Assembly: GCF_900009135.1 (NCBI RefSeq)
Contig: NZ_LT797711.1
Location: 323,505 to 387,504, forward strand
DNA from: Planktothrix sp. PCC 11201
GTDB taxonomy: Bacteria > Cyanobacteriota > Cyanobacteriia > Cyanobacteriales > Microcoleaceae
Reading direction: 5' to 3'
DNA length: 64,000 bases
Below are positions 46,068 through 54,744 of this stretch, one piece after another; position 1 is the first letter of the stretch; the number at the start of each line of letters is the position of its first letter. The notes under the pieces were generated by a model. It ran no database searches. It was given only the letters and a program-made list of their open reading frames with translations, and was not told where the DNA came from. The translations under genes were made by a program, and so were the position numbers.

Positions 46068-46120
46068 CAGTATATAGAAGGCAGGGAATGGGGAATAGGA
46101 ATAGAATAGGAATAGAATAT

Positions 46121-46186
46121 CCCCGGCGATTGGAAATCGCAGCTACACAGACAAAACCCAGCTTCGTGGGTTAAAAACCTGAATTT
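46121..46186. repeat. 66-bp spacer repeat, copy 2
   Basis: A direct copy of 45869-45934 with GCGATTGGAAATCGC and ACCCAGCTTCGTGGGT hairpins. GGAATAGAATA units (46092-46119) precede it. Confidence 0.7.
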
Positions 46187-46204
46187 TCACAGACAAAACC
46201 ATTA

Positions 46205-46250
46205 GTCCGCGAAGGCGGACTTCGTTTGTGTAGTAGCGAATTATATTCGC
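46205..46250. repeat. Two spacer palindromes before the WD40 gene
   Basis: GTCCGC-GAAG-GCGGAC (46205-46220) and GCGAA-TTATA-TTCGC (46236-46250) are perfect hairpins 29 bp before the ATG at 46279. They close a 422-bp spacer (45857-46278) that is almost entirely repeats and hairpins. Confidence 0.7.
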
Positions 46251-46278
46251 CGAATACTTGTAAAACTTGTAAAACTAC

Positions 46279-49200
46279 ATGATTGATTCTGTCTATCAAA
46301 TTGGGGGAAGTTTAGCTCAAGACGCTCTGACTTATGTGGTGAGAAAGGCGGATTCTGATTTGTATGAGAAGTTGCAACAGGGGCATTTTTGTTATGTTTT
46401 AAATTCTCGGCAAATGGGAAAATCTTCCCTACTGGTTAAAACTCGTTATCGTTTACAACAAGAAGGGTTTCAATGTGCGACTTTGGATATGACTCGCATT
46501 GGTAGCGAAATGGTGACGGAACAACAATGGTATAAAGGAATAGTTACTGAGTTATGGCGCGGATTTAATCTTTTAGGTAAATTTAATTTAAAAAATTGGT
46601 GGAAAGATGAAGAAGATGTTTCTGTGATTCAACGTCTGAGTAATTTTATAGAAGATATTTTATTGGTGGAGTTTCCCGATCAAAAATTAATTATATTTGT
46701 TGATGAAATTGATAGTATTTTAAGTTTAAATTTTAAAGTAGATGATTTTTTTGCCTTGGTTCGGTTTTGCTATAATCAACGGGCAATTAATCCTGAATAT
46801 AACCGCATTAGCTTTGCCTTATTTGGAGTTGCCACACCTTCAGCTTTAATTTCCGATCGCACTCGCACCCCCTTTAATATCGGAAAAGCCATTGAATTAT
46901 CAGGATTTACCCTGAATGAAGTTCAACCTTTAATTGAAGGATTAGAAGCAAAAATTACTAATCCTAAAGCCATCATGGGAGAAATTATTGCTTGGACAGG
47001 GGGACAACCTTTTTTAACGCAAAAATTATGTCAATTAGTGATCAATTCCACGAAAGAAACAATTCATGAAATATTAACTATTCCCCCCGGAACCGAAGGA
47101 TTTTGGGTAGAATCCTTAGTGCGATCGCATATTATTTATAAATGGGAATCCCAAGATGAACCAGAACATTTAAGAACTATCCGTAACCGCATTAAAAATA
47201 ACCCCGATCACATTGGCAGAATTCTGGGAATCTATCAAGATATTTTGCAAAAATTAGAAGTTTTAACCGATGATAGTAACGAACAATCAGAACTCATATT
47301 ATCCGGTTTAGTCATTAAACAGACCGGGTTTCTGCGGGTGAAAAATCGAATTTATCAAGAAGTCTTTGATTTAGATTGGGTTAACCAACAATTGAGTAAC
47401 CTGCGGCCCTATTCTCAAGCCTTTGATGCCTGGGTAGAATCTCAACAAAAAGATAGTTCTCGACTATTACGAGGACAGGCATTAAAGGAAGCCCAAAACT
47501 GGTCAAGTGGTCGCAGTATTAGTGATTTAGATTATCAATTTTTGGCTAAAAGTGAAGAATTAGATCGGCAAGAAGTTCAACAAGCATTAGAAACTGCCAG
47601 AATGCGGGAAGTAGAAGCCCGACTTACCCAAGAAAAACGAACAGCAAAATTGCAAAGGTTTTTACTTATATCGGTTAGTAGTGCCTTAGTAATTGCAATA
47701 GTATTAGGTGGAATTAGTTGGTTTCAATATCATCAAGCTAGGGTGAATGAACACCAGTCAAAAACCAACGAAGTTAAGGCTCTTAATCAATCTGCTGAAT
47801 CCTTATTTGCCCTAAATCAAAGATTTGAAGCCTTAATTCAATCCATGAAATCCTATCGACAATTGCAAACCCTATCGGATGTGGATACAAAAATTCGCCA
47901 GAATGTAAAATTGACCTTACAAAAAGCTGTTTATGGGATTCAAGAATATAATCAACTGTTGGGGCACACCAGTATTATTCATACGGTAAAATTTAGCCCC
48001 AAAGGAGATTTAATTGCCTCTGGGAGTCAGGATAAAACCATTAAACTGTGGAAACCAGATGGCACACTTTGGAAAACCCTGGCCAGACACCAGGATGGAA
48101 TTGTCGGTGTCGCCTTCAGTCCCCGTCAACCCCTTCTCGCCTCAGCTAGTTACGACAAAACTATTAAACTCTGGAACACCAATGGTACCTACTTAAGAAC
48201 CCTGACCGGACATCGGGATGGGGTCGTGGCGGTAAGTTTCAGTCCGACTGAGGATAAACTGATTTCTGCGAGTTTTGATCAAACCCTGAAATTATGGACA
48301 ACAGAGGGGAAACTCTTAAAAACCATCGCCGCCCATACCAATAAAATTAAAACCGTTGTCTTTAGTCCCAATGGTCAGGAATTTGCCTCGGGAAGTGCCG
48401 ATAATACGGTTAAAATTTGGACATCCGATGGCACACTATTGAAAACCCTCACCGGACATCGGGCTGAAATTATGTCGGTGGCTTGGAGTCCCGATGGTCA
48501 AACCCTAGCCTCCGCCAGTCGAGATAAAACGGTTAAATTGTGGAGTTGGGAGGGGGAGTTAATCCATACCTTCGGCCCCTTTGAGGATGAAGTCTGGGGT
48601 GTGACCTTTAGTCAAGAGGGCAAATTATTAGCAGCGGCAATTCGTAATCAACAAATCCAAATCTGGCGTAAAGATCCCACAACTTCCTCGTATAACCCCT
48701 ATAAAACATTATGGCAACATCAGGCAGAAGTGAGTGATGTTGCCTTCAGTCCCGATGGTCAAACCATTGCTTCCGCCAGTTGGGATAAAAGCGTTAAACT
48801 CGCGAAAACCGGATATTCTTTGGTGATGCCCTTGATAGGACATCAAGATACGGTTTGGGGCATTGCCTTTAGTCCCGATGGTCAAACTATTGCTTCATCT
48901 TCCCTGGATAAAACCATTAAACTCTGGACAAAGAAAGGGCGATTATTACAAACTCTAACTGGACATGAGTTGCGGGTGAATCAGGTAGAATTTAGTTCCG
49001 ATGGTCATTGGTTAGCTTCAACCTCCGATGATGGCACGATTAAACTGTGGAAAAAAACTGCTCAGGGACTGTTTGCCCCCCAGCCCGATAAAACCCTATT
49101 GGGACATATTTGGGGGGTTTGGGGCGTAAAGTTTACTCCCGACAATCAATCAATTGTTTCTGGAAGTTGGGATAAAACCGCTAGAATTTGGGGCATCGAT

Positions 49201-49821
49201 GGCAAACTTCGCTATACCTTTAGCGGTCATCGAGGTCAGGTTTGGAGCATTGTCATTCAGTCAGAGGGTAAATGGGTTGCTTCAAGTTCCGATGATAATA
49301 CAATTAAACTCTGGAAATTCAACGGTCAACTGTTACAAACCTTAACTGGTCATCAAGATGGGATTTGGGGACTGGCTTTGAGTCCCGATGGACAGATTTT
49401 GGCTTCCGCCAGTCGAGACGAAACCATAAAATTATGGCGTTGGAGTCCTAGGATTAAATCTTTTATTTATGAAAATACCCTCAAGGGACACACCGCCAAC
49501 GTGATGGCCGTCGCCTTCAGTCCTGACCAAAAATTATTAGCATCAGTCAGTCAAGATAAAACGATTAAACTTTGGAAACTCGATGGTACTTTAATTAAAA
49601 GTTTGAATGGTCATAATGGTGAAGTTTATAATGTTAAATTTAGTCCCGATGGTCAAACTCTGGCTTCCGTGAGTGAAGATAAAACGGTGCTGTTATGGGA
49701 TTTAGATCAAGTTTTAAACTTGAATGAATTCGCCTATGCTTGTAACTGGATAAAGGATTATTTAAAAAACAATACACAATTGAGTTCCGAGGATAGAATG
49801 TTATGTCCATCCCGCCCCTAG
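46279..49821 (+). CDS. AAA-like ATPase/WD40 repeat protein with membrane helix
   Basis: An 1180-residue protein. The N-terminal AAA_35-type ATPase has P-loop SRQMGKSS (43-50) and Walker B VDEIDS (141-146). A coiled linker (about 400-455) leads to one transmembrane helix (about 458-480, LISVSSALVIAIVLGGISWF). The remainder is 14 WD40 repeats (FSPDGQTLASASxDKTVKLW type), enough for two seven-bladed propellers. Cyanobacteria have many such ATPase-WD40 proteins, believed to be signalling hubs, with few known partners. It ends 4 bp from the convergent HlyD gene. Confidence 0.9.
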   Translation: MIDSVYQIGGSLAQDALTYVVRKADSDLYEKLQQGHFCYVLNSRQMGKSSLLVKTRYRLQQEGFQCATLDMTRIGSEMVTEQQWYKGIVTELWRGFNLLGKFNLKNWWKDEEDVSVIQRLSNFIEDILLVEFPDQKLIIFVDEIDSILSLNFKVDDFFALVRFCYNQRAINPEYNRISFALFGVATPSALISDRTRTPFNIGKAIELSGFTLNEVQPLIEGLEAKITNPKAIMGEIIAWTGGQPFLTQKLCQLVINSTKETIHEILTIPPGTEGFWVESLVRSHIIYKWESQDEPEHLRTIRNRIKNNPDHIGRILGIYQDILQKLEVLTDDSNEQSELILSGLVIKQTGFLRVKNRIYQEVFDLDWVNQQLSNLRPYSQAFDAWVESQQKDSSRLLRGQALKEAQNWSSGRSISDLDYQFLAKSEELDRQEVQQALETARMREVEARLTQEKRTAKLQRFLLISVSSALVIAIVLGGISWFQYHQARVNEHQSKTNEVKALNQSAESLFALNQRFEALIQSMKSYRQLQTLSDVDTKIRQNVKLTLQKAVYGIQEYNQLLGHTSIIHTVKFSPKGDLIASGSQDKTIKLWKPDGTLWKTLARHQDGIVGVAFSPRQPLLASASYDKTIKLWNTNGTYLRTLTGHRDGVVAVSFSPTEDKLISASFDQTLKLWTTEGKLLKTIAAHTNKIKTVVFSPNGQEFASGSADNTVKIWTSDGTLLKTLTGHRAEIMSVAWSPDGQTLASASRDKTVKLWSWEGELIHTFGPFEDEVWGVTFSQEGKLLAAAIRNQQIQIWRKDPTTSSYNPYKTLWQHQAEVSDVAFSPDGQTIASASWDKSVKLAKTGYSLVMPLIGHQDTVWGIAFSPDGQTIASSSLDKTIKLWTKKGRLLQTLTGHELRVNQVEFSSDGHWLASTSDDGTIKLWKKTAQGLFAPQPDKTLLGHIWGVWGVKFTPDNQSIVSGSWDKTARIWGIDGKLRYTFSGHRGQVWSIVIQSEGKWVASSSDDNTIKLWKFNGQLLQTLTGHQDGIWGLALSPDGQILASASRDETIKLWRWSPRIKSFIYENTLKGHTANVMAVAFSPDQKLLASVSQDKTIKLWKLDGTLIKSLNGHNGEVYNVKFSPDGQTLASVSEDKTVLLWDLDQVLNLNEFAYACNWIKDYLKNNTQLSSEDRMLCPSRP

Positions 49822-49824
49822 GGA

Positions 49825-51492
49825 TTATTTATCTATTTTCTCCTTAAAAATAGCGTCTAATTTTTGTCCTTTGGGTAACTCAATAAACACCCGATCTCCG
49901 GTTTGTAAACCTTTTAAAACCTGAATTTGATTCCCGATTTGGGAACCCACGGTAACCGGGTGGAATTGGGGTTTATTATTGGCATCAGGAAGTAAAACCC
50001 CCGCTTGACCTTTATTGGTAACAATGGCCACGGTGGGAACCACTAACGCCTGTTTGAGTTTCTCCCCAAGAAAACGTAAATCCACATTCATTCCTGACTG
50101 AAGTTGATCTTTTCCGGTTTCGATGATAATTCGAGCTTGAAATAACGTTACATCCCGTTCTTTTACCGCTTCGGGTGCAATAATATTAACTCGACCTTCA
50201 AACACCTGATCGGGATAGGAGTCGGCAATAATTTCCACGGGTTGATTGGGTTTAATTTGAGAAATATCCGCCTCGGGAATTTTCGCTAAAACTTCTAAAT
50301 CTTTGGCTAAGGCTACAATTGATGTGGAAGTGGCAGAAGTGGCATCGGAAGCCGAAGTCGCTGGAGTTACAAAGGCGCCTTCCACGGCATAACGTTGGGT
50401 AATAATTCCTGAAAAGGGAGCGCGAACTTTGGTATCTTCGAGTTGCACTTGATAGAATTTTACCTGTCCTTCGGCTTCAGCAACTTCCGCTTTTGCCGCG
50501 GTAATTTCTTCTGAACGAGTGCCATTTTTTAACTGATTTAATTTACTTTCGGCTTCCGCAACTTCCGCTTCTGAACGAGCAATTTCTTCTGAACGAGTGC
50601 CATTTTTGAGTTGATTTAAGGCTTGACGTTCCTGTTCGACATTGGCTTGTCGTTGTTGAATTTGCGATCGCTGAACTTGTTGTAATTGTTCTAAGCGTTG
50701 TTCCGCTTCATCTTGTAAGGCTTCTAACCGTCGTTGATCGCGCAAATATTCATCTAATCGATCCTGAGAAATTGCCCCTTCGCCTTTCAAATTTTGATAG
50801 CGTTGTACCCGTTCCGTCGCTAATTGTAATTCGGCTTTGTTGGCATCAATTCTCGCTCTGGCTTGAGCAATTTCATCATTTAAACTTCCTGATTTAGCAT
50901 CTTTTAACCGAGATTCCGATTCTTTTAATCGAGCATTCGCTTGAGCTATTTCTTCGGGACGACTCCCCGATCGCAGTTGGGCTAAATTGGCTTTCACCTG
51001 ATTTAAACGAGCTTGAGCTTGATCAATTTCCTCCGGCCGGGTTCCGGTTTGCAGCTTGTCTAAATTAGCTTTAACCCGATCTAAACGGGCTTGAGCTTGC
51101 AACAGTTGAGCCTCAATTTCCCCACTTTCCATCCGCGCCACAATATCACCAGCTTGGACAATATCCCCCTGTTCCACATACAATTGTGCTAACCGCCCTT
51201 GGGTTTTGGGGCTGAGGTTAACCCGGCGCACGGGCTGAATTACTCCACTGGCGGTAATTTTCACCGTCAAATCCTTGGCTTCCACCGGAACTGTGAGGGC
51301 AGCGATCGGGTCTGGTTTGTTTTGGGTACGACTGCGGGCTAAATAAAAGGTAGCGGTCAGGGTTAGGAGTCCCGTAACCAAAATTGCAACCATCCAAGGT
51401 TTCCATCGCCTTCGGGGAACTTCCGAGAACTGAACGGGATGTTTGACTTCCCCATTGCGTTGAGCAGTTTCCTCTTTTGGGCCAGTTAACAT
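49825..51492 (-). CDS. HlyD/MacA-type membrane fusion (periplasmic adaptor) protein
   Basis: About 555 residues from the ATG at 51492 (MLTGPKEE). The frame stays open back to a GTG at 51567 inside the IS end, so the true start could be different. One membrane helix (AILVTGLLTLTATFYL) is followed by a barrel-sandwich half (VQAGDIVARMESGEIEAQL), a long coiled-coil hairpin with LKNGTRSEEI-type repeats, then the second lipoyl half (VRAPFSGIITQRYAVEGAFV) and a C-terminal beta barrel. Such adaptors link ABC or RND pumps to TolC-like channels. No transporter gene is adjacent, so it is an orphan. The tnpB element lies immediately upstream. Confidence 0.82.
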   Translation of the reverse strand: MLTGPKEETAQRNGEVKHPVQFSEVPRRRWKPWMVAILVTGLLTLTATFYLARSRTQNKPDPIAALTVPVEAKDLTVKITASGVIQPVRRVNLSPKTQGRLAQLYVEQGDIVQAGDIVARMESGEIEAQLLQAQARLDRVKANLDKLQTGTRPEEIDQAQARLNQVKANLAQLRSGSRPEEIAQANARLKESESRLKDAKSGSLNDEIAQARARIDANKAELQLATERVQRYQNLKGEGAISQDRLDEYLRDQRRLEALQDEAEQRLEQLQQVQRSQIQQRQANVEQERQALNQLKNGTRSEEIARSEAEVAEAESKLNQLKNGTRSEEITAAKAEVAEAEGQVKFYQVQLEDTKVRAPFSGIITQRYAVEGAFVTPATSASDATSATSTSIVALAKDLEVLAKIPEADISQIKPNQPVEIIADSYPDQVFEGRVNIIAPEAVKERDVTLFQARIIIETGKDQLQSGMNVDLRFLGEKLKQALVVPTVAIVTNKGQAGVLLPDANNKPQFHPVTVGSQIGNQIQVLKGLQTGDRVFIELPKGQKLDAIFKEKIDK

Positions 51493-51554
51493 AACAGATG
51501 CGGGTATGGGTTGATGGGGAACAGAATCAGCCCTGAAGTTCGGGACGTGATTCT

Positions 51555-51620
51555 TTGACACTCCCACCCCTGAAGGGGATGGGATTCTTTAGGAATTTCG
51601 CCCTAAATATCCCAGAGAGA
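51555..51620 (-). ncRNA. Candidate omega RNA at the tnpB right end
   Basis: On the minus strand the end of tnpB runs into a CCCATCCCCTTCAGGGGTGGG hairpin and then AGTGTCAA at the element border. In characterised TnpB systems the guide RNA scaffold overlaps this region and the guide is the flanking sequence. That flank here is the HlyD gene leader. Inferred from family architecture only. Confidence 0.45.
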
Positions 51621-53108
51621 CAATTGCTTATACTCTGGGTTCTCGCCCACACGCCGTTTGCCACCTCGACCTGGCTCAGTGCAGGCTTTTTGGGGCAGCG
51701 TATTATCTGACGAGCGTTCATACATTCCGACATAAAAAGGAGTCGTTTGTACTGGTTTCGACGAGTCCCGCCGTACCTTTTTCGATTTAATCATTTTGAC
51801 AATATTTAACCCGTAGGTTTCTATTGCCTGAGTTTTTACATTCCTGGCCGCTTGTAAATTAGCATCATCAATATGTCCGCAATTAGTACAAATAAACTTT
51901 TCACCATGGCGACTATTTTTATCGACGTGCTTACATTTACTACAAGTTTGACTGGTATATTTGGGATTAACTTTATACAATTTCTTGCCTGACTTCACAG
52001 CCAAATATTCAAGTTTTTGAGTTAAATTATACCAACCTGCATCAGCAATAGAACGATTCAATCCCCGTTTAGCTGATTGACCGTTAGACAAAAATCTACC
52101 AGATTCAGACTTAACAGGTTTGCACCGTTTCATCATGTTTTTAACTTGCAAATCTTCAACAGCAACAGCATCAGCTTTTCTGACAATTCGATTAGCCACG
52201 TCCCATTGATAAGATTCTCGTCGCTGTTGAATTCTGTTATGTAATTTACTTACCCTAAGTTGAGCTTTACTACGATTTTTGCTTCCCTTTTGTTTACGAC
52301 TAACCCGCCTTTGTCTAATTTTCATTAAACGCTTAGTTTTTTTATTAGTAGCAAAACGGGGGTTTTCAATCGCACTACCATCTGATAAATAAACCAATTT
52401 TCCTAATCCCATATCGCCGCCGATAATGGTTTTAATTTCACTGTCTGGGATGACGGGAAAATCTGGCACTGTCTGGTTTTCAATCCTAACTGAAACGTAC
52501 CAACTATCGGCTTTCTGTCTAACTGTAACCGTCTTAATTTCAAATCCATTGGCAATAGGACGGGAGTTATAAAAACGCATCCATCCGATTTTAGGTAAAT
52601 AAATTTTATTACCTTTAATTTTGATTCTTCCTGGTTTGTAACTAAAGGATTTAAAATCGTGACGGCGTTTAAACCTGGGAAACCCAGCACCCTTAAAAAA
52701 CTTATTAAAAGATTCGTTAACCCTGGCTGGAATTAACTGCAAAACCCCAATATCAATTTCTTTGTACCAAGGTCTAGCATCTTTTAATTCTTGCAAATTT
52801 GCGTCTTGCATTAAAACTGCTGTGCGTTTAGGAGATTTATCTTTTTCCCCTTCTTTCTTGGCTTTACCACCACCATCTTTCCAGGGATTAGCTAATTGCG
52901 TCCCCTTTACTAAACTGCAAGTTAAAGGTGTGATTTCAATTTGAGTTTTTAAATCACAGTAATCACCGCAAATAAATTGCTGATGCCATCCGTCAATCCG
53001 GTCGCGCAAACACCAGTTATAAGTCGCCCTCAGCAGATCAAGCCATCCCGACAATTTTTGGGACTGTTGATTGTTATGGCGTAACTTGTACTTGTAACTC
53101 AAAATCAA
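51603..53108 (-). CDS. tnpB: TnpB (OrfB) RNA-guided nuclease-family protein
   Basis: About 501 residues. The TTG at 53108 is preferred because AGGAGG lies 8 nt before it; the GTG at 53117 overlaps that site. Numbering from the GTG: helical OrfB_HTH domain (1-45), OrfB core, RuvC-I Asp235 (GGDMGLGKL), RuvC-II Glu321 (AVEDLQVKNM) and zinc finger CSKC/CTNC (392-413). The RuvC-III motif reads HIDDANLQAARN, where the usual catalytic Asp appears as Asn420, with Asp417-418 just before it. A ~70-residue C-terminal tail follows. An intact gene, but catalysis may be altered. Confidence 0.9.
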   Translation of the reverse strand: MILSYKYKLRHNNQQSQKLSGWLDLLRATYNWCLRDRIDGWHQQFICGDYCDLKTQIEITPLTCSLVKGTQLANPWKDGGGKAKKEGEKDKSPKRTAVLMQDANLQELKDARPWYKEIDIGVLQLIPARVNESFNKFFKGAGFPRFKRRHDFKSFSYKPGRIKIKGNKIYLPKIGWMRFYNSRPIANGFEIKTVTVRQKADSWYVSVRIENQTVPDFPVIPDSEIKTIIGGDMGLGKLVYLSDGSAIENPRFATNKKTKRLMKIRQRRVSRKQKGSKNRSKAQLRVSKLHNRIQQRRESYQWDVANRIVRKADAVAVEDLQVKNMMKRCKPVKSESGRFLSNGQSAKRGLNRSIADAGWYNLTQKLEYLAVKSGKKLYKVNPKYTSQTCSKCKHVDKNSRHGEKFICTNCGHIDDANLQAARNVKTQAIETYGLNIVKMIKSKKVRRDSSKPVQTTPFYVGMYERSSDNTLPQKACTEPGRGGKRRVGENPEYKQLSLWDI

Positions 53109-53211
53109 TTTGATCACCTCCTAAATTTATCTTATCGTAACTAACTGAAGTTAGAGGCACGAAGCCCCGTCACTTCAGTGCGGGGTGCTGACATTTCTTT
53201 ACGGTTAACCG

Positions 53212-54147
53212 TCAACCCTCTTGGAATAAGGGTGTACTCAAATAACGTTCCCCAAAACTCGGTTGAATCAAAACAATTAGTTTGCCTTGATTTTCAGGAC
53301 GTTTACCCACTTGAATCGCCGCATATAAGGCCGCCCCGGTGGAAATTCCTGATAAAATCCCTTCTTCCCGGGCAATCCGACGGCCGAAAATCATGGCATT
53401 TTCATCAGTAACTTGAATCACTTCATCAATGATATCTACATTCAAAACCGGAGGAATGAACCCGGCTCCAATCCCTTGAATTTTATGGGGGCCCGGTTTA
53501 CCCCCTGATAAAATCGGACTATTGGCGGGTTCGACTGCGATCGCCTGAAAATCCGGTTTGCGTTGTTTCAGGACTTCCGCCACCCCGGTTAAGGTGCCTC
53601 CGGTTCCCACCCCGGAGATTAAAATATCTACAGAGCCATCGGTATCGGCCCAGATTTCCTCGGCGGTGGTTTTGCGGTGAATTTGGGGGTTAGCCGGATT
53701 CTGAAATTGTTGCAACATATAGGCATCGGGCAGGGTATCGACAATTTCCTGTGCCCGGCGGATACAGCCACTCATCCCTTCAATTCCCGGGGTAAGTTCC
53801 AGTTCGGCTCCATAGGCCTTTAACATCGCCCGCCGTTCTGAACTCATGGTTTCGGGCATGGTTAAAATTAAACGATAGCCCCTAGCGGCGGCCACCATGG
53901 CCAAGGCAATTCCCGTATTACCCGATGTTGGTTCAACTAATACGGTCTTACCAGGGGTGATCAGTCCTTCTTTTTCGGCGACATTAATCATATTTACCCC
54001 AATCCGATCCTTCACCGAAGCCGCGGGGTTCATGCCTTCTAATTTGACCACAATTTGAGCCACACACCCTTCCGCCTTGGGAATCCGGTTGAGTTGGACT
54101 AGGGGAGTGTGACCGACTAATTCCGTAATGTTATGGGCGATACGCAT
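53212..54147 (-). CDS. cysK: Cysteine synthase A (O-acetylserine sulfhydrylase)
   Basis: A 311-residue PLP enzyme that makes cysteine from O-acetylserine and sulfide. The Schiff-base lysine is Lys46 in [10 protein letters not shown]. The phosphate/substrate loops are [12 protein letters not shown] and [12 protein letters not shown]. Length is normal and the C-terminus STPLFQEG is intact, so the downstream IS did not truncate it. An Rrf2-family regulator lies 60 bp upstream on the same strand, and the tnpB element begins right after the stop codon. Confidence 0.96.
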   Translation of the reverse strand: MRIAHNITELVGHTPLVQLNRIPKAEGCVAQIVVKLEGMNPAASVKDRIGVNMINVAEKEGLITPGKTVLVEPTSGNTGIALAMVAAARGYRLILTMPETMSSERRAMLKAYGAELELTPGIEGMSGCIRRAQEIVDTLPDAYMLQQFQNPANPQIHRKTTAEEIWADTDGSVDILISGVGTGGTLTGVAEVLKQRKPDFQAIAVEPANSPILSGGKPGPHKIQGIGAGFIPPVLNVDIIDEVIQVTDENAMIFGRRIAREEGILSGISTGAALYAAIQVGKRPENQGKLIVLIQPSFGERYLSTPLFQEG

Positions 54148-54206
54148 ATTGACTCGAAGATAAAGAACATTGATACAAATTGTTTGAGGAACTCATCCCT
54201 AAGCCT

Positions 54207-54644
54207 TCAGATGTAGTACATGATATCCTTCTGCTGTCGGGCATCCCTTTGTTCACAAAGGTCTTTCAAGCTGTATTTTTGTAATACAGAATTCGCCATT
54301 TGCTCTGCTTCTTGCCAAAATTCCCAGATCACTGTACCTTCAACGGTATGAGGGCAGGAATTCTGAGGAGACGCTTCAGGATCTGATCCTTCTAAGCAGT
54401 TCACCACATCAAACAGAGTAATTTTCCCGGGTTCCTTCCCCAGATAATATCCACCTTTAGAGCCTCGTTGACTGCGAACAATACCACTGCGCCGCAAGGT
54501 CGCCAGCAATTGTTCCAGATAGCGATCGGGAATGTTATGCTGGGCTGAAATTTGCCGCACTTGCCTAGGTTCAGGGTTATCATAGTGAGTTGCCAACTCC
54601 ATCAGGGCGAGAAGGGCATACTGACTTTTACAAGAGAGTTCCAC
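54207..54644 (-). CDS. Rrf2-family transcriptional regulator
   Basis: About 145 residues from the GTG at 54644, giving the usual VELSCKSQYALLALMELA start. A TTG at 54659 would add five. The winged-helix domain is typical (NIPDRYLEQLLATLRRSGIVRSQRGSKGGYYLGKEPGKIT). The three-cysteine cluster of IscR is not present, although single cysteines occur (NSCPHTV, DLCEQ), so it may be closer to CymR. In Bacillus CymR senses O-acetylserine through CysK, which makes the adjacency to cysK suggestive. The regulon is inferred only. Confidence 0.85.
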   Translation of the reverse strand: MELSCKSQYALLALMELATHYDNPEPRQVRQISAQHNIPDRYLEQLLATLRRSGIVRSQRGSKGGYYLGKEPGKITLFDVVNCLEGSDPEASPQNSCPHTVEGTVIWEFWQEAEQMANSVLQKYSLKDLCEQRDARQQKDIMYYI

Positions 54645-54744
54645 GCAGAAATCATTCAAAAATGTTTCACTGTTCTAGTATACTCCGGTTCTCCCCTCGG
54701 AATTTGTTGGTTTGGCGACGTTATACCCGATACAAAATAGGTCT

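Larger units (their letters stand above)
51555..53200 (-). mobile_element. IS200/IS605-type element with tnpB only (IS1341-like)
   Basis: About 1.65 kb between cysK and the HlyD-type gene. The left end (high coordinates) has an imperfect palindrome CCCCGCACTGAAGTGACGGGG. The right end has the CCCACCCCTGAAGGGGATGGG palindrome and ends near TGTCAA, reading on the minus strand. No inverted terminal repeats or target duplication are visible, as expected for this family. tnpA is absent, so movement would need a transposase supplied from elsewhere. Exact ends are estimates. Confidence 0.75.

Noticed and set aside
51603-53108. TldR-type domesticated repressor
   Set aside because: Two of three RuvC residues and both transposon ends are still present, so it reads as a transposon tnpB with a variant site, not as a domesticated repressor.
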